From Streptomyces tauricus (GTDB lineage: Bacteria > Actinomycetota > Actinomycetes > Streptomycetales > Streptomycetaceae), in contig NZ_BMVY01000003.1 of NCBI RefSeq assembly GCF_014650955.1, forward strand, positions 248,001 through 312,000: a stretch of DNA of 64,000 nt. Direction: 5' to 3'. The number at the start of each line of letters is the position of its first letter. Within the stretch, counting starts at the first letter, position 1. A model generated the notes under the pieces. It saw only the letters and a list, made by a program, of their open reading frames with translations. It was not told where the DNA came from and made no database searches. Below, piece after piece: positions 8,884 through 16,879 of this stretch. The position numbers and the translations under genes were made by a program.

Positions 8884-9422
8884 TGGCCCGGCGTTACGAT
8901 CCCGAGCGGCGGCAGCGGATCATCGACGCGGCGCTGCGGGTCGTGGCGGCCAAGGGCATCGAGGGGCTGAGCCATCGCTCGGTCGCGGCCGAGGCGGACG
9001 TACCGCTCGGCTCGACGACGTACCACTTCAAGACCCTCGACGAGCTGCTGGTCGCGACGCTGCGCCAGGCGAACGAGGGCTTCGCGAAGACGGTCGCCGC
9101 GCGCGAGGCCCTGCTCGGCTGCGGCACCGACCTCGCCACCGAACTGGCCGGACTCGTCGGGGAATGGCTCACGGACGACCGCACGGGGGTCGAGGTGGAG
9201 TACGAGCTGTACCTCGCCGCCCTGCGCCGGCCCGTCCTGCGGCCCGTCGCCGACGAGTGCGGCCGGGACTTCGCCGACCTCCTCGCCCGCCGTACCGACC
9301 CGGTCACCGCGCGGGCGCTGGTCGCGCTGATCGACGGCATCTGTCTGCAGGTACTGCTGACGGGGGCGCCGTACGACGAGGAGTACGCGCGGGAGGTACT
9401 GGCGCGGGTGGCCGGTACCTGA
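8883..9422 (+). CDS. TetR-family repressor of the adjacent SMR pump
   Basis: 179 residues. N-terminal helix-turn-helix at about 8-55 (RQRIIDAALRVVAAKGIEGL...SVAAEADVPLGSTTYHF). The C-terminal ligand domain includes a Cys and acidic residues. The ATG overlaps the stop of the SMR gene. The 40-bp palindrome at 8524-8563 is the obvious target, so the pair is probably an inducible efflux unit. Confidence 0.88.
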   Translation: MARRYDPERRQRIIDAALRVVAAKGIEGLSHRSVAAEADVPLGSTTYHFKTLDELLVATLRQANEGFAKTVAAREALLGCGTDLATELAGLVGEWLTDDRTGVEVEYELYLAALRRPVLRPVADECGRDFADLLARRTDPVTARALVALIDGICLQVLLTGAPYDEEYAREVLARVAGT

Positions 9423-9476
9423 GACGGCGGGTGCGCTGGTTGGCTCGGGCGGGGTCCCCCAAGTTAGGTTTCTGCC

Positions 9477-10469
9477 ATGACCGACACGACTGCTACACGC
9501 ACCACCACCGGCGCCGTCGCCGCCGGGCTCGCCACGATCGCCACCGACGGCACCGTCCTCGACACCTGGTTCCCGGCCCCCGAACTGGTCGCCGAACCCG
9601 GCCCCTCCGGCTCCGAGCGGCTGCCCGTCGAACGCGCCGTGGAACTCCTCGGCGAAGGTGCCGTGAAAGCGATCGGCCCGGACGCCCGCCGGGGTGTCGA
9701 GGTGGTCGCGGTCCGCACGGTCATCGCCTCGCTCGACGAGAAGCCGGTCGACGCGCACGACGCGTACCTGCGTCTGCACCTGCTCTCGCACCGGCTGGTG
9801 CGGCCGCACGGGCAGAGCCTGGACGGCCTGTTCGCCCATCTCGCCAACGTCGCCTGGACCTCGCTCGGGCCGGTGGCCGTGGACGACGTGGAGAAGGTCC
9901 GGCTGAACGCCCGCGCCGAGGGGTTGCACCTGGCCGTGACGTCCATCGACAAGTTCCCGCGCATGACGGACTACGTGGCGCCGAAGGGCGTCCGTATCGC
10001 CGACGCCGACCGGGTGCGCCTCGGGGCGCACCTCGCCGAGGGCACCACGGTCATGCACGAGGGCTTCGTGAACTTCAACGCCGGGACGCTCGGCACCTCG
10101 ATGGTCGAAGGGCGCATCTCCGCCGGTGTCGTGATCGGTGACGGCTCGGACATCGGTGGGGGCGCGTCCACGATGGGGACGCTGTCGGGGGGCGGCAACG
10201 TCCGCATCACGATCGGGGAGCGGTGCCTCGTGGGGGCGGAGGCGGGGGTCGGGATCGCCCTCGGGGACGAGTGTGTGGTGGAGGCCGGGCTGTACGTCAC
10301 CGCCGGTACGCGGGTGACGATGCCCGACGGGCAGATCGTCAAGGCCCGTGAGCTGTCCGGGGCGTCGAACATCCTGTTCCGGCGGAACTCGGTCACGGGG
10401 AAGGTGGAGGCTCGGCCGAACAATGCGGTGTGGGGTGGGCTGAACGAGATCCTTCACAGCCATAACTGA
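9477..10469 (+). CDS. dapD: DapD, tetrahydrodipicolinate N-succinyltransferase
   Basis: 330 residues, actinobacterial DapD. It transfers succinyl from succinyl-CoA to tetrahydrodipicolinate in the lysine/diaminopimelate pathway. The middle and C-terminal part is a left-handed beta-helix with hexapeptide repeats (for example [20 protein letters not shown] and [17 protein letters not shown]). The ATG at 9477 gives the usual length. A dapA-like gene lies 2.3 kb downstream on the other strand, but there is no operon link. Confidence 0.95.
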   Translation: MTDTTATRTTTGAVAAGLATIATDGTVLDTWFPAPELVAEPGPSGSERLPVERAVELLGEGAVKAIGPDARRGVEVVAVRTVIASLDEKPVDAHDAYLRLHLLSHRLVRPHGQSLDGLFAHLANVAWTSLGPVAVDDVEKVRLNARAEGLHLAVTSIDKFPRMTDYVAPKGVRIADADRVRLGAHLAEGTTVMHEGFVNFNAGTLGTSMVEGRISAGVVIGDGSDIGGGASTMGTLSGGGNVRITIGERCLVGAEAGVGIALGDECVVEAGLYVTAGTRVTMPDGQIVKARELSGASNILFRRNSVTGKVEARPNNAVWGGLNEILHSHN

Positions 10470-10579
10470 GCTCGTCCGAGGCTTTGACACGAGCGTCCTT
10501 CCGCTGCGCGGCGCTGCGCTGTGCGGGAGGGCGCTCTTTGTTTTCGGCTGCGGGTTGGTGGGGGCGGGGCTAAGAGATT

Positions 10580-10823
10580 GCGCCGTTCCCCGCGCCCCTG
10601 GGGTGGGCGGGGGTGGGGGGGGTGGTTGTGCGGGTTGGTGGGGGCTGGGGTAGAAGATTGCGCCGTTCCTCGCGCCCCTGGGGTCGGCGGGGGCTGGGGT
10701 AGAGGATTGCGCCCCCCGTGCCCCTGGAGCAGCCGGGGTGTGGGGGGCTGTGCGGGAGCCCTCATCGGGGTTGCGTGATCGGCTTGGGTGAGCCCAATCC
10801 CTAGGAGCGCGGGGAACTGCGCA
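10580..10823. repeat. Cluster of dispersed GC-rich repeats in the 10470-10944 gap
   Basis: The 475-base gap after dapD holds copies of the repeat with core GCGCCGTTCCCCGCGCCCCT at 10580-10599 and 10660-10679, a degenerate copy near 10709-10725, and one inverted copy at about 10804-10823. The first three are each preceded by GATT and are about 80 and 50 bases apart. The same core recurs near 16669, 29506, 29534, 38310, 38391, 57221-57344 and 58253-58377. No gene or promoter could be made out here apart from the sigma-factor ribosome-binding site. Confidence 0.8.
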
Positions 10824-10944
10824 GTCTTTTGGGCCCGCGCCTCAGGAGTGGGTGGGAAATTGGGTGTTGGGGGCGGCATAGCGGGGGGTTTCGGGAGGCG
10901 TCCATACGGGTGGGAGCGGGGGCGATGCCCGCGGGGAAGAGGCG

Positions 10945-11529
10945 GTGACGATGGATGCCCAGGGGCATGAGGCGTTCAGGGAGTTCGTGGAGAACAGGTC
11001 GACGGCGCTGCTGAAGACCGCCGTGCTGCTCAGCGGCGGCGACCGCCACGCGGCGGAGGACCTGCTGCAGAACGCGTTGATCAAGGCCGCCGGCCGATGG
11101 CACCGGATCGACGAGCCGGAGGCGTACGTACGCCAGATCCTGTACCGGCAGCAGGTGAGCCGCTGGCGGCTGAAGTGGCGCCGGCGGGAGCTGACCGTCG
11201 CCGAGCCGCCCGAGACGGCGGACGGAGCGGGCGGCACGGCGGGCGGCACGGACGCCGCCTCCGCGACCGAGCTGCGGATCCTGATGCGCGGAGCGCTCGC
11301 GCGGCTCACCTCCCGGCAGCGGACCGTGCTCGTCCTGCGGTACTTCGAGGACCTGCCGGAGGCCGACGTGGCCCGGATCCTCGGCTGCTCGGTCGGCACG
11401 GTGCGGTCCACGACCCACCGCTCGCTCGCCAAACTGCGCGTGCTCGCACCGGAGTTGACCGCCCTCGGTCCGGCCGACGCCGAACAGAGCCCGTCCCGCG
11501 ACTTCTCGCCCGTGGAGGTACGTCCGTGA
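10945..11529 (+). CDS. SigE-family ECF RNA polymerase sigma factor
   Basis: 194 residues. Region 2 covers about 10-80 (AAEDLLQNALIKAAGRW...AYVRQILYRQQVSRWR) and region 4 about 115-165 (RLTSRQRTVLVLRYFEDLPEADVARILGCSVGTVRS). This is the actinobacterial SigE/M subtype of ECF factors. The GTG at 10945 follows GAAGAGGCG; an ATG two codons later is an alternative. The stop overlaps the start of the membrane protein gene by four bases (GTGA), the usual layout of a sigma/anti-sigma pair. Confidence 0.9.
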   Translation: MTMDAQGHEAFREFVENRSTALLKTAVLLSGGDRHAAEDLLQNALIKAAGRWHRIDEPEAYVRQILYRQQVSRWRLKWRRRELTVAEPPETADGAGGTAGGTDAASATELRILMRGALARLTSRQRTVLVLRYFEDLPEADVARILGCSVGTVRSTTHRSLAKLRVLAPELTALGPADAEQSPSRDFSPVEVRP

Positions 11530-12740
11530 ACGTCGACGAACTCGTGCGCGACACGCTCCGTGAGACCGCAGCGGACACGGTGTCCGTCCCGGCGGGCTTC
11601 ACCGACCGGGTGCTCGCCGTCCGGCGGCGCCGCCGGACCCGAACGCTGGCCGGCGCCGCGGTGGCCACGGTGTTCGCGGTCGCCGTGGGAGTGGCGGTGC
11701 CGGTCCTGAACGGCAGGGACGAGCCGCGGCTCGCCAGCCAGATGAACCGGAGCGACATCATCGCCCACCCGGACCAGACGCCGCCGCGCGACCTCATCGC
11801 GGCGGGCGACGTCGCGATGGCCGCCTACTTCACGTCCGCCACGGTGGAGGAGACCCCGGACCGGGGCCTCTACCTGCGTACCTACAGGCTCCTCGACCAG
11901 AAGACCGGAAAGTACGTGAAGACCACCAAGTGGTCCTTCCTCGATGTCGCCCCCGGCATGCGTACCGCGGCCGTCCTGGAGAAGGGCCTGCCCACCAAGC
12001 GGATCGGGCTGCTCAACCTGCTGACCGGCGAGGTCGAGCGGTGGATCACCGTCGACCGTGCCGTCGCGGGGGTCAGCTTCTCGCCCGACGGCGGCAAGCT
12101 CGTCGCGACGACGTACAGCAAGAACCCCGACCTGCGGTACCGGGCGGACTACGACAGTGACGGGGACGGCAAGAAGAACGACTGGGAGGCGCGGTTCGGC
12201 CAGTCGGAACGGACCGGCTTCTACGTTCTCGACGTCGACTCGGGTGACGGCTCCTGGAGCAGGGTCACGGGCAACGAGGAGGACCTCAACGTCCGTCAGG
12301 ACTTCGCCTTCAGCGCGGACGGCAAGCTGGTCTACTCCGGGCTCACCTCGGAACCCCATATGCAGTACTACGACTTCGAGGGCAAGGAGGTCGACAAGCC
12401 GGCGAACGAGAAGTACCTGCACTGGTTCGTCGACGCGGGCCTGTCCCCGAACGGCAAGCTCGCCGCGGGCGACTTCGCGGGCGGCGCCAGGACGACCGCC
12501 TCCGCGATCAACGATCCGTACACCGGCGAGCGGCTCTTCACGATTCCCGGTCAGCAACTGCTCGCCTGGGCCGACAACAAGCGGCTCATCGCCTGGGACA
12601 TCACGCCCGGGGCCAACGAGTTCCACAACCGGCTCGTGCTCGTGACGATCGGCAACAAGAAGACCGTTCCGCTGAGCGGGTTCCGTCAGGGGAACGACGG
12701 TGCGGCCGGGCGCTGGGAGCCGATCTTCGCCGAACGCTGA
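11526..12740 (+). CDS. Putative membrane anti-sigma partner with beta-propeller-like sensor domain
   Basis: 404 residues. A short cytoplasmic N-terminus (about 1-38) with an RRRRRTR stop-transfer run is followed by one membrane helix (about 40-62) and a long outer domain with WD40-like blades (SFSPDGGKLVATTY, AFSADGKLVYSG, LSPNGKLAAGDF). An exact EF-hand-type loop, DSDGDGKKNDWE, is at residues 210-221. No zinc-binding ZAS motif is seen. Co-translated with the sigma gene (GTGA overlap), so sigma control by an extracytoplasmic signal is likely but not proven. The gene ends directly against the converging dapA-like gene. Confidence 0.75.
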   Translation: MNVDELVRDTLRETAADTVSVPAGFTDRVLAVRRRRRTRTLAGAAVATVFAVAVGVAVPVLNGRDEPRLASQMNRSDIIAHPDQTPPRDLIAAGDVAMAAYFTSATVEETPDRGLYLRTYRLLDQKTGKYVKTTKWSFLDVAPGMRTAAVLEKGLPTKRIGLLNLLTGEVERWITVDRAVAGVSFSPDGGKLVATTYSKNPDLRYRADYDSDGDGKKNDWEARFGQSERTGFYVLDVDSGDGSWSRVTGNEEDLNVRQDFAFSADGKLVYSGLTSEPHMQYYDFEGKEVDKPANEKYLHWFVDAGLSPNGKLAAGDFAGGARTTASAINDPYTGERLFTIPGQQLLAWADNKRLIAWDITPGANEFHNRLVLVTIGNKKTVPLSGFRQGNDGAAGRWEPIFAER

Positions 12741-13709
12741 TCAGGCCGCTGCCGTCAGTCGCTCGTACGCGGTCAGCAGTCCGTCGGTCGTCTCCCGGCC
12801 GGCGGGCTGCAGCGGTGCCCTCACCGGGCCGGCCGGCAGTCCCAGCGCACCCAGCAGCGCCTTCGTCGTCACCGTGCCCGGCAGCCCGGACGCCATCATC
12901 AACTCCGTGAGAGGGATGGTGAGTTGCATGAGGCGGGCCGCCTCGTCCGTGTCGCCCGCGTCGAACGCGTGGAGGACGGAGCGGAGGTGACGTGGGGTCA
13001 CATTCGCCACCGTGCTGATGTATCCGGCTCCGCCGATCGCGTACAGCGCCAGTACGTACTCGTCGCAGCCCGTGTAGTACGCCAACTCCGTTGCGGCCAG
13101 TACCTTCTGCGTGCCGAGCAGGTCGTAGGCGCAGTCCTTCACCGCCACGATCCGCGGGTGCTCCGCGAGCCGCAGCATCGTCTCCGGCTCGATACGGGTA
13201 CCGGTGCGGCCCGGGATGTCGTACAGCGCGAGCGGTAGTGCGCCGGCGTCAGCGATCGTCCGGAAGTGGGCCTCGACGGCGTCCTGTGGAGGCCTGCTGT
13301 AGTAGGGCGTGACGACCAACAGGCCGTCCGCGCCCGCCTTTTCGGCCTCCAGTGCGAGCTGGACGCAGTGGCGGGTGTCGGCGGTGCCGATGCCCGCGAC
13401 GATCGCGGCGCTGTCTCCGACGGCCTCGGCCACCGCTCGCACCAGCGCGGACTTCTCGGCGTCCGTCGTCGTCGGTGACTCCCCGGTGGTCCCGGACAGG
13501 ACCAGCCCGTCGCAGCCTTCCGAGACCAGCCGCTCGGCCAGCCGCTGGGCGCCGTCCAGGTCCAGCAGTCCCTCCTCGGTGAAAGGGGTGACCATCGCGC
13601 ACAGCGCCCGGCCGAAAGGGCGGGGGCGGGGGAGAGGGTGGGAGCGGGGAGACGGGGGTGAGCTTGGGGTCATGGCCGTAGTCTCGGGCCGCCGACGGGG
13701 AAGTTCCAC
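12741..13709 (-). CDS. Dihydrodipicolinate synthase (DapA)-family protein
   Basis: 322 residues. TIM-barrel of the DapA/NanA family: GTTGES substrate loop, YDIPGRTG tyrosine region and the Schiff-base lysine in IVAVKD. The motifs fit true 4-hydroxy-tetrahydrodipicolinate synthase (lysine/DAP pathway), and dapD is nearby, but Streptomyces carry several paralogues, so the symbol is left empty. Start: GTG at 13709 with AGAAG nine bases upstream; an ATG at 13673 is an alternative that would remove a Pro-rich leader. No gap separates its stop from the converging gene. Confidence 0.85.
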   Translation of the reverse strand: MELPRRRPETTAMTPSSPPSPRSHPLPRPRPFGRALCAMVTPFTEEGLLDLDGAQRLAERLVSEGCDGLVLSGTTGESPTTTDAEKSALVRAVAEAVGDSAAIVAGIGTADTRHCVQLALEAEKAGADGLLVVTPYYSRPPQDAVEAHFRTIADAGALPLALYDIPGRTGTRIEPETMLRLAEHPRIVAVKDCAYDLLGTQKVLAATELAYYTGCDEYVLALYAIGGAGYISTVANVTPRHLRSVLHAFDAGDTDEAARLMQLTIPLTELMMASGLPGTVTTKALLGALGLPAGPVRAPLQPAGRETTDGLLTAYERLTAAA

Positions 13710-13848
13710 TTAATTCTTCTATGTCGTATAGGTAAGGGATGCTACTGGGTTGGTGCTCAGGGGCACCCTAGGCACCCGCCGCGGTTTGCGTCACCATGAC
13801 GGGGACGGCAGTCGGTGATATCGGTGATGATCGGTCACGGGAGGCGTT

Positions 13849-14016
13849 ATGAGGCTCGGCAAGGCGCTCGCCACCGGAGTCGCGGAGGAACGACCGCGTG
13901 TGACGGACGAGGAAACGCTGCTCGGCGAGAGGGGCGATGAGGCCGCGGAGGCCGGGAAGACCGAGGCGGCCGAGCGGGCGGCGCGCGTGGTCGACGAGGT
14001 TCCGGTCGCGCGATGA
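13849..14016 (+). CDS. Small hypothetical protein (55 residues)
   Basis: Short charged protein starting MRLGKALATGVAEE and ending DEVPVAR. Rich in Glu, Arg and Ala and likely helical; no signal or membrane segment. Supported by a GGGAGG ribosome-binding site six bases before the ATG, high-GC third positions and an ATGA overlap with the next gene. First gene of a four-gene run ending at 15657. Function unknown. Confidence 0.65.
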   Translation: MRLGKALATGVAEERPRVTDEETLLGERGDEAAEAGKTEAAERAARVVDEVPVAR

Positions 14017-14693
14017 GGGTGCGGCTCCCCGAGGAACGACCGGCGGAGCCGCCGACCGGATTCAAGATCGCCCACCCGATGCTGTCCCAGGACGGCGGCC
14101 GGGCCGGGTTCACCGGTGTCTCGCTGGGCGGCGCGCTGCCGTACGGGGTCCTCGACGAGGCGCACTGCGTCTACGGGCTGCGGCACCGGGCGCCGCACCG
14201 CCGCTGCGACTGCGGCTTCCACTGCGTGCACGACCGCACGGCCGCCGAGGCGATGCTGTGCACGGCCGAGCACCGGTCCGCCGTGCTCCTCGACGTGACG
14301 GTCCTCGGCGCGTACATCCGCTTCGAACTCGGATTCCGCTACGCGCGGCAGCGGGTGCGCACCGCCACGGTCGGACCCTGCGCGTGCGGCGCGGTCGCCG
14401 TCGCGCTGGCCGACGCCGGCTGGGGCAGGCCCGGCTGGCGAGGGCTGGCGGCCTCCTGCGCCGGATGCGTACGACGGCGTACGGCCGTGTCCCTGGCGAC
14501 CTTCGCCCGGCTGGGCGGCGAGGGGCTGCGCGTACGGGCCGGTGGTGGGGCCGTGGAGCCCGCCGGAGCCGGTCTGCCCGAAGGGCCGGGCGTCTCCGAG
14601 CTCGTCGCCGAGGCCGCGCTTCTGCAGGCCCGGCTCGACTGGTTCCAGAGCCAGCTGGCCCGGCTCGGTGAGCGGGGCTCCGGGAAGGGGTAG
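14013..14693 (+). CDS. Conserved hypothetical Cys-rich protein
   Basis: 226 residues, soluble. Contains cysteine clusters (RRCDCGFHC near residue 67, PCACGA, and CAGC further on) that could bind zinc or form disulfides. No family I recognise. Its ATG overlaps the stop of the 55-residue gene. The next gene, a holin-like membrane protein, starts 56 bases after the stop. The same strand and spacing suggest one operon to 15657. Confidence 0.75.
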   Translation: MRVRLPEERPAEPPTGFKIAHPMLSQDGGRAGFTGVSLGGALPYGVLDEAHCVYGLRHRAPHRRCDCGFHCVHDRTAAEAMLCTAEHRSAVLLDVTVLGAYIRFELGFRYARQRVRTATVGPCACGAVAVALADAGWGRPGWRGLAASCAGCVRRRTAVSLATFARLGGEGLRVRAGGGAVEPAGAGLPEGPGVSELVAEAALLQARLDWFQSQLARLGERGSGKG

Positions 14694-14749
14694 TCGCGGC
14701 GCAGCCGGGTACCCGGGCGTTCCCCCCGGACGAAAGGAGGCGGAACGCC

Positions 14750-15163
14750 ATGACCGGGACCACGGACCGGCGGCCGGACGAGCACCACTCGGTGGGTGAA
14801 CTCGTCGGGCAGGCCACAGAACAGCTTTCCGAACTCGTACGACAGGAAGTGCGGCTCGCCAAACAGGAGCTGACCGAGAAGGGGCGGCGCGCGGGGCGCG
14901 GCGGCGGGCTGCTCGGCGCGGCCGGTGCCGTCGCCTACGTGGGGCTGATGGCCCTCGCGGCGACCGGCGCCGCCGCACTCTCCCTGGTGCTGCCCGTGTG
15001 GGCGGCGGCACTCATCGTCACAGCCGTGCTCTTCCTGGTCGCGGCCGTACTGGCGAAGACCGGCCGTACGCAGCTCGGCCGCGCCACCCCTCCGATGCCC
15101 GAGGAAACGCTCGACAGCGTTCGGGCCGACGTCGACGAGATCAAGGAAAGGGCCCACCGATGA
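14750..15163 (+). CDS. Phage-holin-family (DUF1469-type) membrane protein
   Basis: 137 residues. An amphipathic N-terminal helix (GELVGQATEQLSELVRQEVRLAKQEL) is followed by two membrane helices (about 50-75 and 80-105) and a charged tail. This is the actinobacterial holin superfamily III type, usually chromosomal and not linked to phage; no phage genes are nearby. AAAGGAGG is a strong ribosome-binding site about eight bases upstream. The stop overlaps the start of the DUF3618 gene, its usual partner. The role is probably in the cell envelope. Confidence 0.88.
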   Translation: MTGTTDRRPDEHHSVGELVGQATEQLSELVRQEVRLAKQELTEKGRRAGRGGGLLGAAGAVAYVGLMALAATGAAALSLVLPVWAAALIVTAVLFLVAAVLAKTGRTQLGRATPPMPEETLDSVRADVDEIKERAHR

Positions 15164-15657
15164 AGGACACGAACGAGCCGGTCGAGATCGGCGGGGCCTC
15201 GGACAAGCCCGCCGCCGGTGCCGAGGGGCCGGAGGAACTGCGACGCCAGATCGAGGAGACCCGCAGTCAGCTCGGCGACACCGTGGAGGAGCTGGCCGCG
15301 AAGGCCGATGTGAAGGGCCGGGCGAAGGCCCGGGGCGCCGAACTGAAGGGCAAGGCGTCCGATGCGGGCCACACCGTCCAGGGCAAGGCGGTACAGGCCG
15401 GCCATGTCGTGCAGGAGAAGGCCACCGAAGCGGGCCACGTCGTGCAGGAGAAGGCCACCGAGGCCGGACACGTCGTGCAGGAGAAGGCGTCCTGGGCCGG
15501 TCACGCGGTCCAGGAACGGGTGCCTCAGCCGGTGCGCGACGCCGCGACCGCCGTCGTCCAGGCCGGACGGCGCAACCCCAAGCCCGTACTGATCGCCGGG
15601 GCCGGGGTGGTGGTCGCGGCCGGACTGCTGCGGCGGCGTCACAACGGCCACCGCTGA
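15160..15657 (+). CDS. DUF3618-domain protein with 11-residue repeats
   Basis: 165 residues. N-terminal DUF3618 motif (EELRRQIEETRSQLGDTVEELAAKADVK), then five 11-residue repeats of the pattern AGHxVQ(E/G)KAxx (about residues 68-122), then a C-terminal membrane helix (PVLIAGAGVVVAAGLL) and a basic tail. The repeats resemble LEA-type amphipathic helices, which are linked to desiccation or envelope stress in other proteins. The ATG overlaps the holin-like gene (ATGA), so the two are co-translated. Confidence 0.88.
   Translation: MKDTNEPVEIGGASDKPAAGAEGPEELRRQIEETRSQLGDTVEELAAKADVKGRAKARGAELKGKASDAGHTVQGKAVQAGHVVQEKATEAGHVVQEKATEAGHVVQEKASWAGHAVQERVPQPVRDAATAVVQAGRRNPKPVLIAGAGVVVAAGLLRRRHNGHR
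15361..15525 (+). repeat. 33-bp coding tandem repeat in the DUF3618 gene
   Basis: Five consecutive 33-base units (starting 15361, 15394, 15427, 15460, 15493), each coding for 11 residues with AGH.VQ at the same place. The three central copies are nearly identical in DNA, pointing to recent expansion. Confidence 0.85.
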
Positions 15658-15732
15658 GCGGGCGGAACCGGGCGGAGCCGGGCGGAGCGGGCCGGGGCGC
15701 GCGAGGCACGCGGGTGCGCGGGAGGATCACAG

Positions 15733-15769
15733 CGAGCGGCGGAGCCGGATCTATCGGTTCCGCCGCTCG
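15733..15769 (+). terminator. Hairpin terminator after the DUF3618 gene
   Basis: Inverted repeat of 15 bp with one G-T pair (arms 15733-15747 and 15755-15769) and loop GATCTAT, 76 bases after the stop. Likely ends the 13849-15657 operon. Confidence 0.75.
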
Positions 15770-15790
15770 TCCATGTGCCGAACTTCTGAC

Positions 15791-15833
15791 CTGGTCCCTG
15801 GTCCCGTCCCTGGTCCCTGGTCCCTGGTCCCTG
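15791..15833. repeat. Heptamer microsatellite (CCCTGGT)
   Basis: About six copies of a seven-base unit TCCCTGG with one imperfect copy, between the terminator and the ABM gene. Non-coding. Confidence 0.75.
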
Positions 15834-15932
15834 ATGCGTATCTGGTAACTGATGAACGGGCTTGACCTGAAGTTTGGTTGAGGTCGGAGGGTGGGTGTCG
15901 CAGGCGTTGAGCAGCGACCACCGGAGATTGTG

Positions 15933-16634
15933 ATGACCCGTCGTACCGATGAACACCCTGACCCGGCCCGTCCCGAGGTCGGAGCCCCGTTCTTCAGCAC
16001 CTGGCGGGTGGGGACCCCCGACCGGCAACGGGCGACGGTCGAGGCGATCGCCGCCACCTGGGAGAAGCGGCCGTGGCCGGCCGAGGGGCTGCTCGGGTAC
16101 TACGTGCACACCGGGAACGACGGCAGCACCCTGCTGCACCAGTCGCAGTGGCGCAGCGAGCAGGACTACGAGGCCTTCGTGAAGGTCCACCGGCAGGAGC
16201 GGGTGGACGAGATCGACGTGGCCGTGCCCGGCATCGAACGGGTCGGACTCGACCGCTACCGGCGCTGTCGCAGCGCTGTCCGGCCCTCGGAGACACGGGT
16301 GCCCGGTTGCCTCGTGATCGTCGAGGTCGAGTTCGAAGGAGCGGACCCCGAGCGGCAACGGGCCTGGGTGGACGCGGTGTTCGAGGCCCTGGAGAGCGAG
16401 CCGGAACCGCATCCCGGCGGGATCTCCGCCCACTTCCACCTGAGCACCGACGGCACGAAGGTCATCAACTACGCCGAGTGGGAGAGCGCCGAGGCCCACA
16501 TCGAGGCGATGGCGGCGCCGGGTGGTGGCGTGGGGTCGCGCACGCCGGAGTGGGAGCGCGTGCAGACGTATCCGGGGCTGAAGGGGGCCACAGTGAACCG
16601 GTACAGCTATGCGCTGGGGCTTGTGCCGGCGTGA
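15933..16634 (+). CDS. Antibiotic biosynthesis monooxygenase (ABM)-fold protein
   Basis: 233 residues, probably two ferredoxin-like ABM units (about 20-105: TWRVGTPDRQRATVEAI...LLHQSQWRSEQDYEAF; about 120-225: VIVEVEFEGADPERQRAWVDAV...VINYAEWESAEAHIEAM). Small ABM proteins include quinone-forming monooxygenases and heme-degrading enzymes, but many have unknown roles; no pathway genes lie nearby. The ATG at 15933 has GGAG seven bases upstream; an earlier in-frame ATG at 15891 has none. Confidence 0.78.
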   Translation: MTRRTDEHPDPARPEVGAPFFSTWRVGTPDRQRATVEAIAATWEKRPWPAEGLLGYYVHTGNDGSTLLHQSQWRSEQDYEAFVKVHRQERVDEIDVAVPGIERVGLDRYRRCRSAVRPSETRVPGCLVIVEVEFEGADPERQRAWVDAVFEALESEPEPHPGGISAHFHLSTDGTKVINYAEWESAEAHIEAMAAPGGGVGSRTPEWERVQTYPGLKGATVNRYSYALGLVPA

Positions 16635-16668
16635 GCGGTGTCGCACCGCGGGGCCGGTGGGGCTGGGT

Positions 16669-16708
16669 GCGCCGTTCCCCGCGCCCCTCGAGGGCCCGTC
16701 GGGGCCCT
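16669..16708. repeat. Dispersed repeat copy with adjoining hairpin
   Basis: Exact core GCGCCGTTCCCCGCGCCCCT at 16669-16688, followed by a 7-bp hairpin (AGGGCCC, loop GTCG, GGGCCCT; 16691-16708). It starts 34 bases after the ABM gene and could act as its terminator. Confidence 0.7.
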
Positions 16709-16879
16709 GGTGGGTCCCGTTGTCGGGGTCGGGTGGGTCGGAAATCCCTCTCGGGTGTGGGATCGGTGTCGGATTTCCGGGATACCGGGGGCCTGGCTGG
16801 CCCCACCTCGGTGGCGCGGCTGAAAGTGGGCGCTGAAACAGCCGACCGCGGCGTGTGACGCCGCGAGGGGGAGAGTTCC

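Noticed and set aside
12741..13709. Lysine biosynthesis operon with dapD
   Set aside because: dapD and the dapA-like gene are on opposite strands, 2.3 kb apart and separated by the sigma-factor pair, so only a loose functional link is possible.
14750..15163. Prophage remnant because of the holin-like gene
   Set aside because: This holin superfamily is chromosomal in actinobacteria and no integrase, capsid or lysin gene is nearby.
15933..16634. Antibiotic biosynthetic cluster because of the ABM-domain protein and MFS exporters
   Set aside because: No synthase, tailoring or precursor genes accompany them; single ABM proteins are common outside such clusters.
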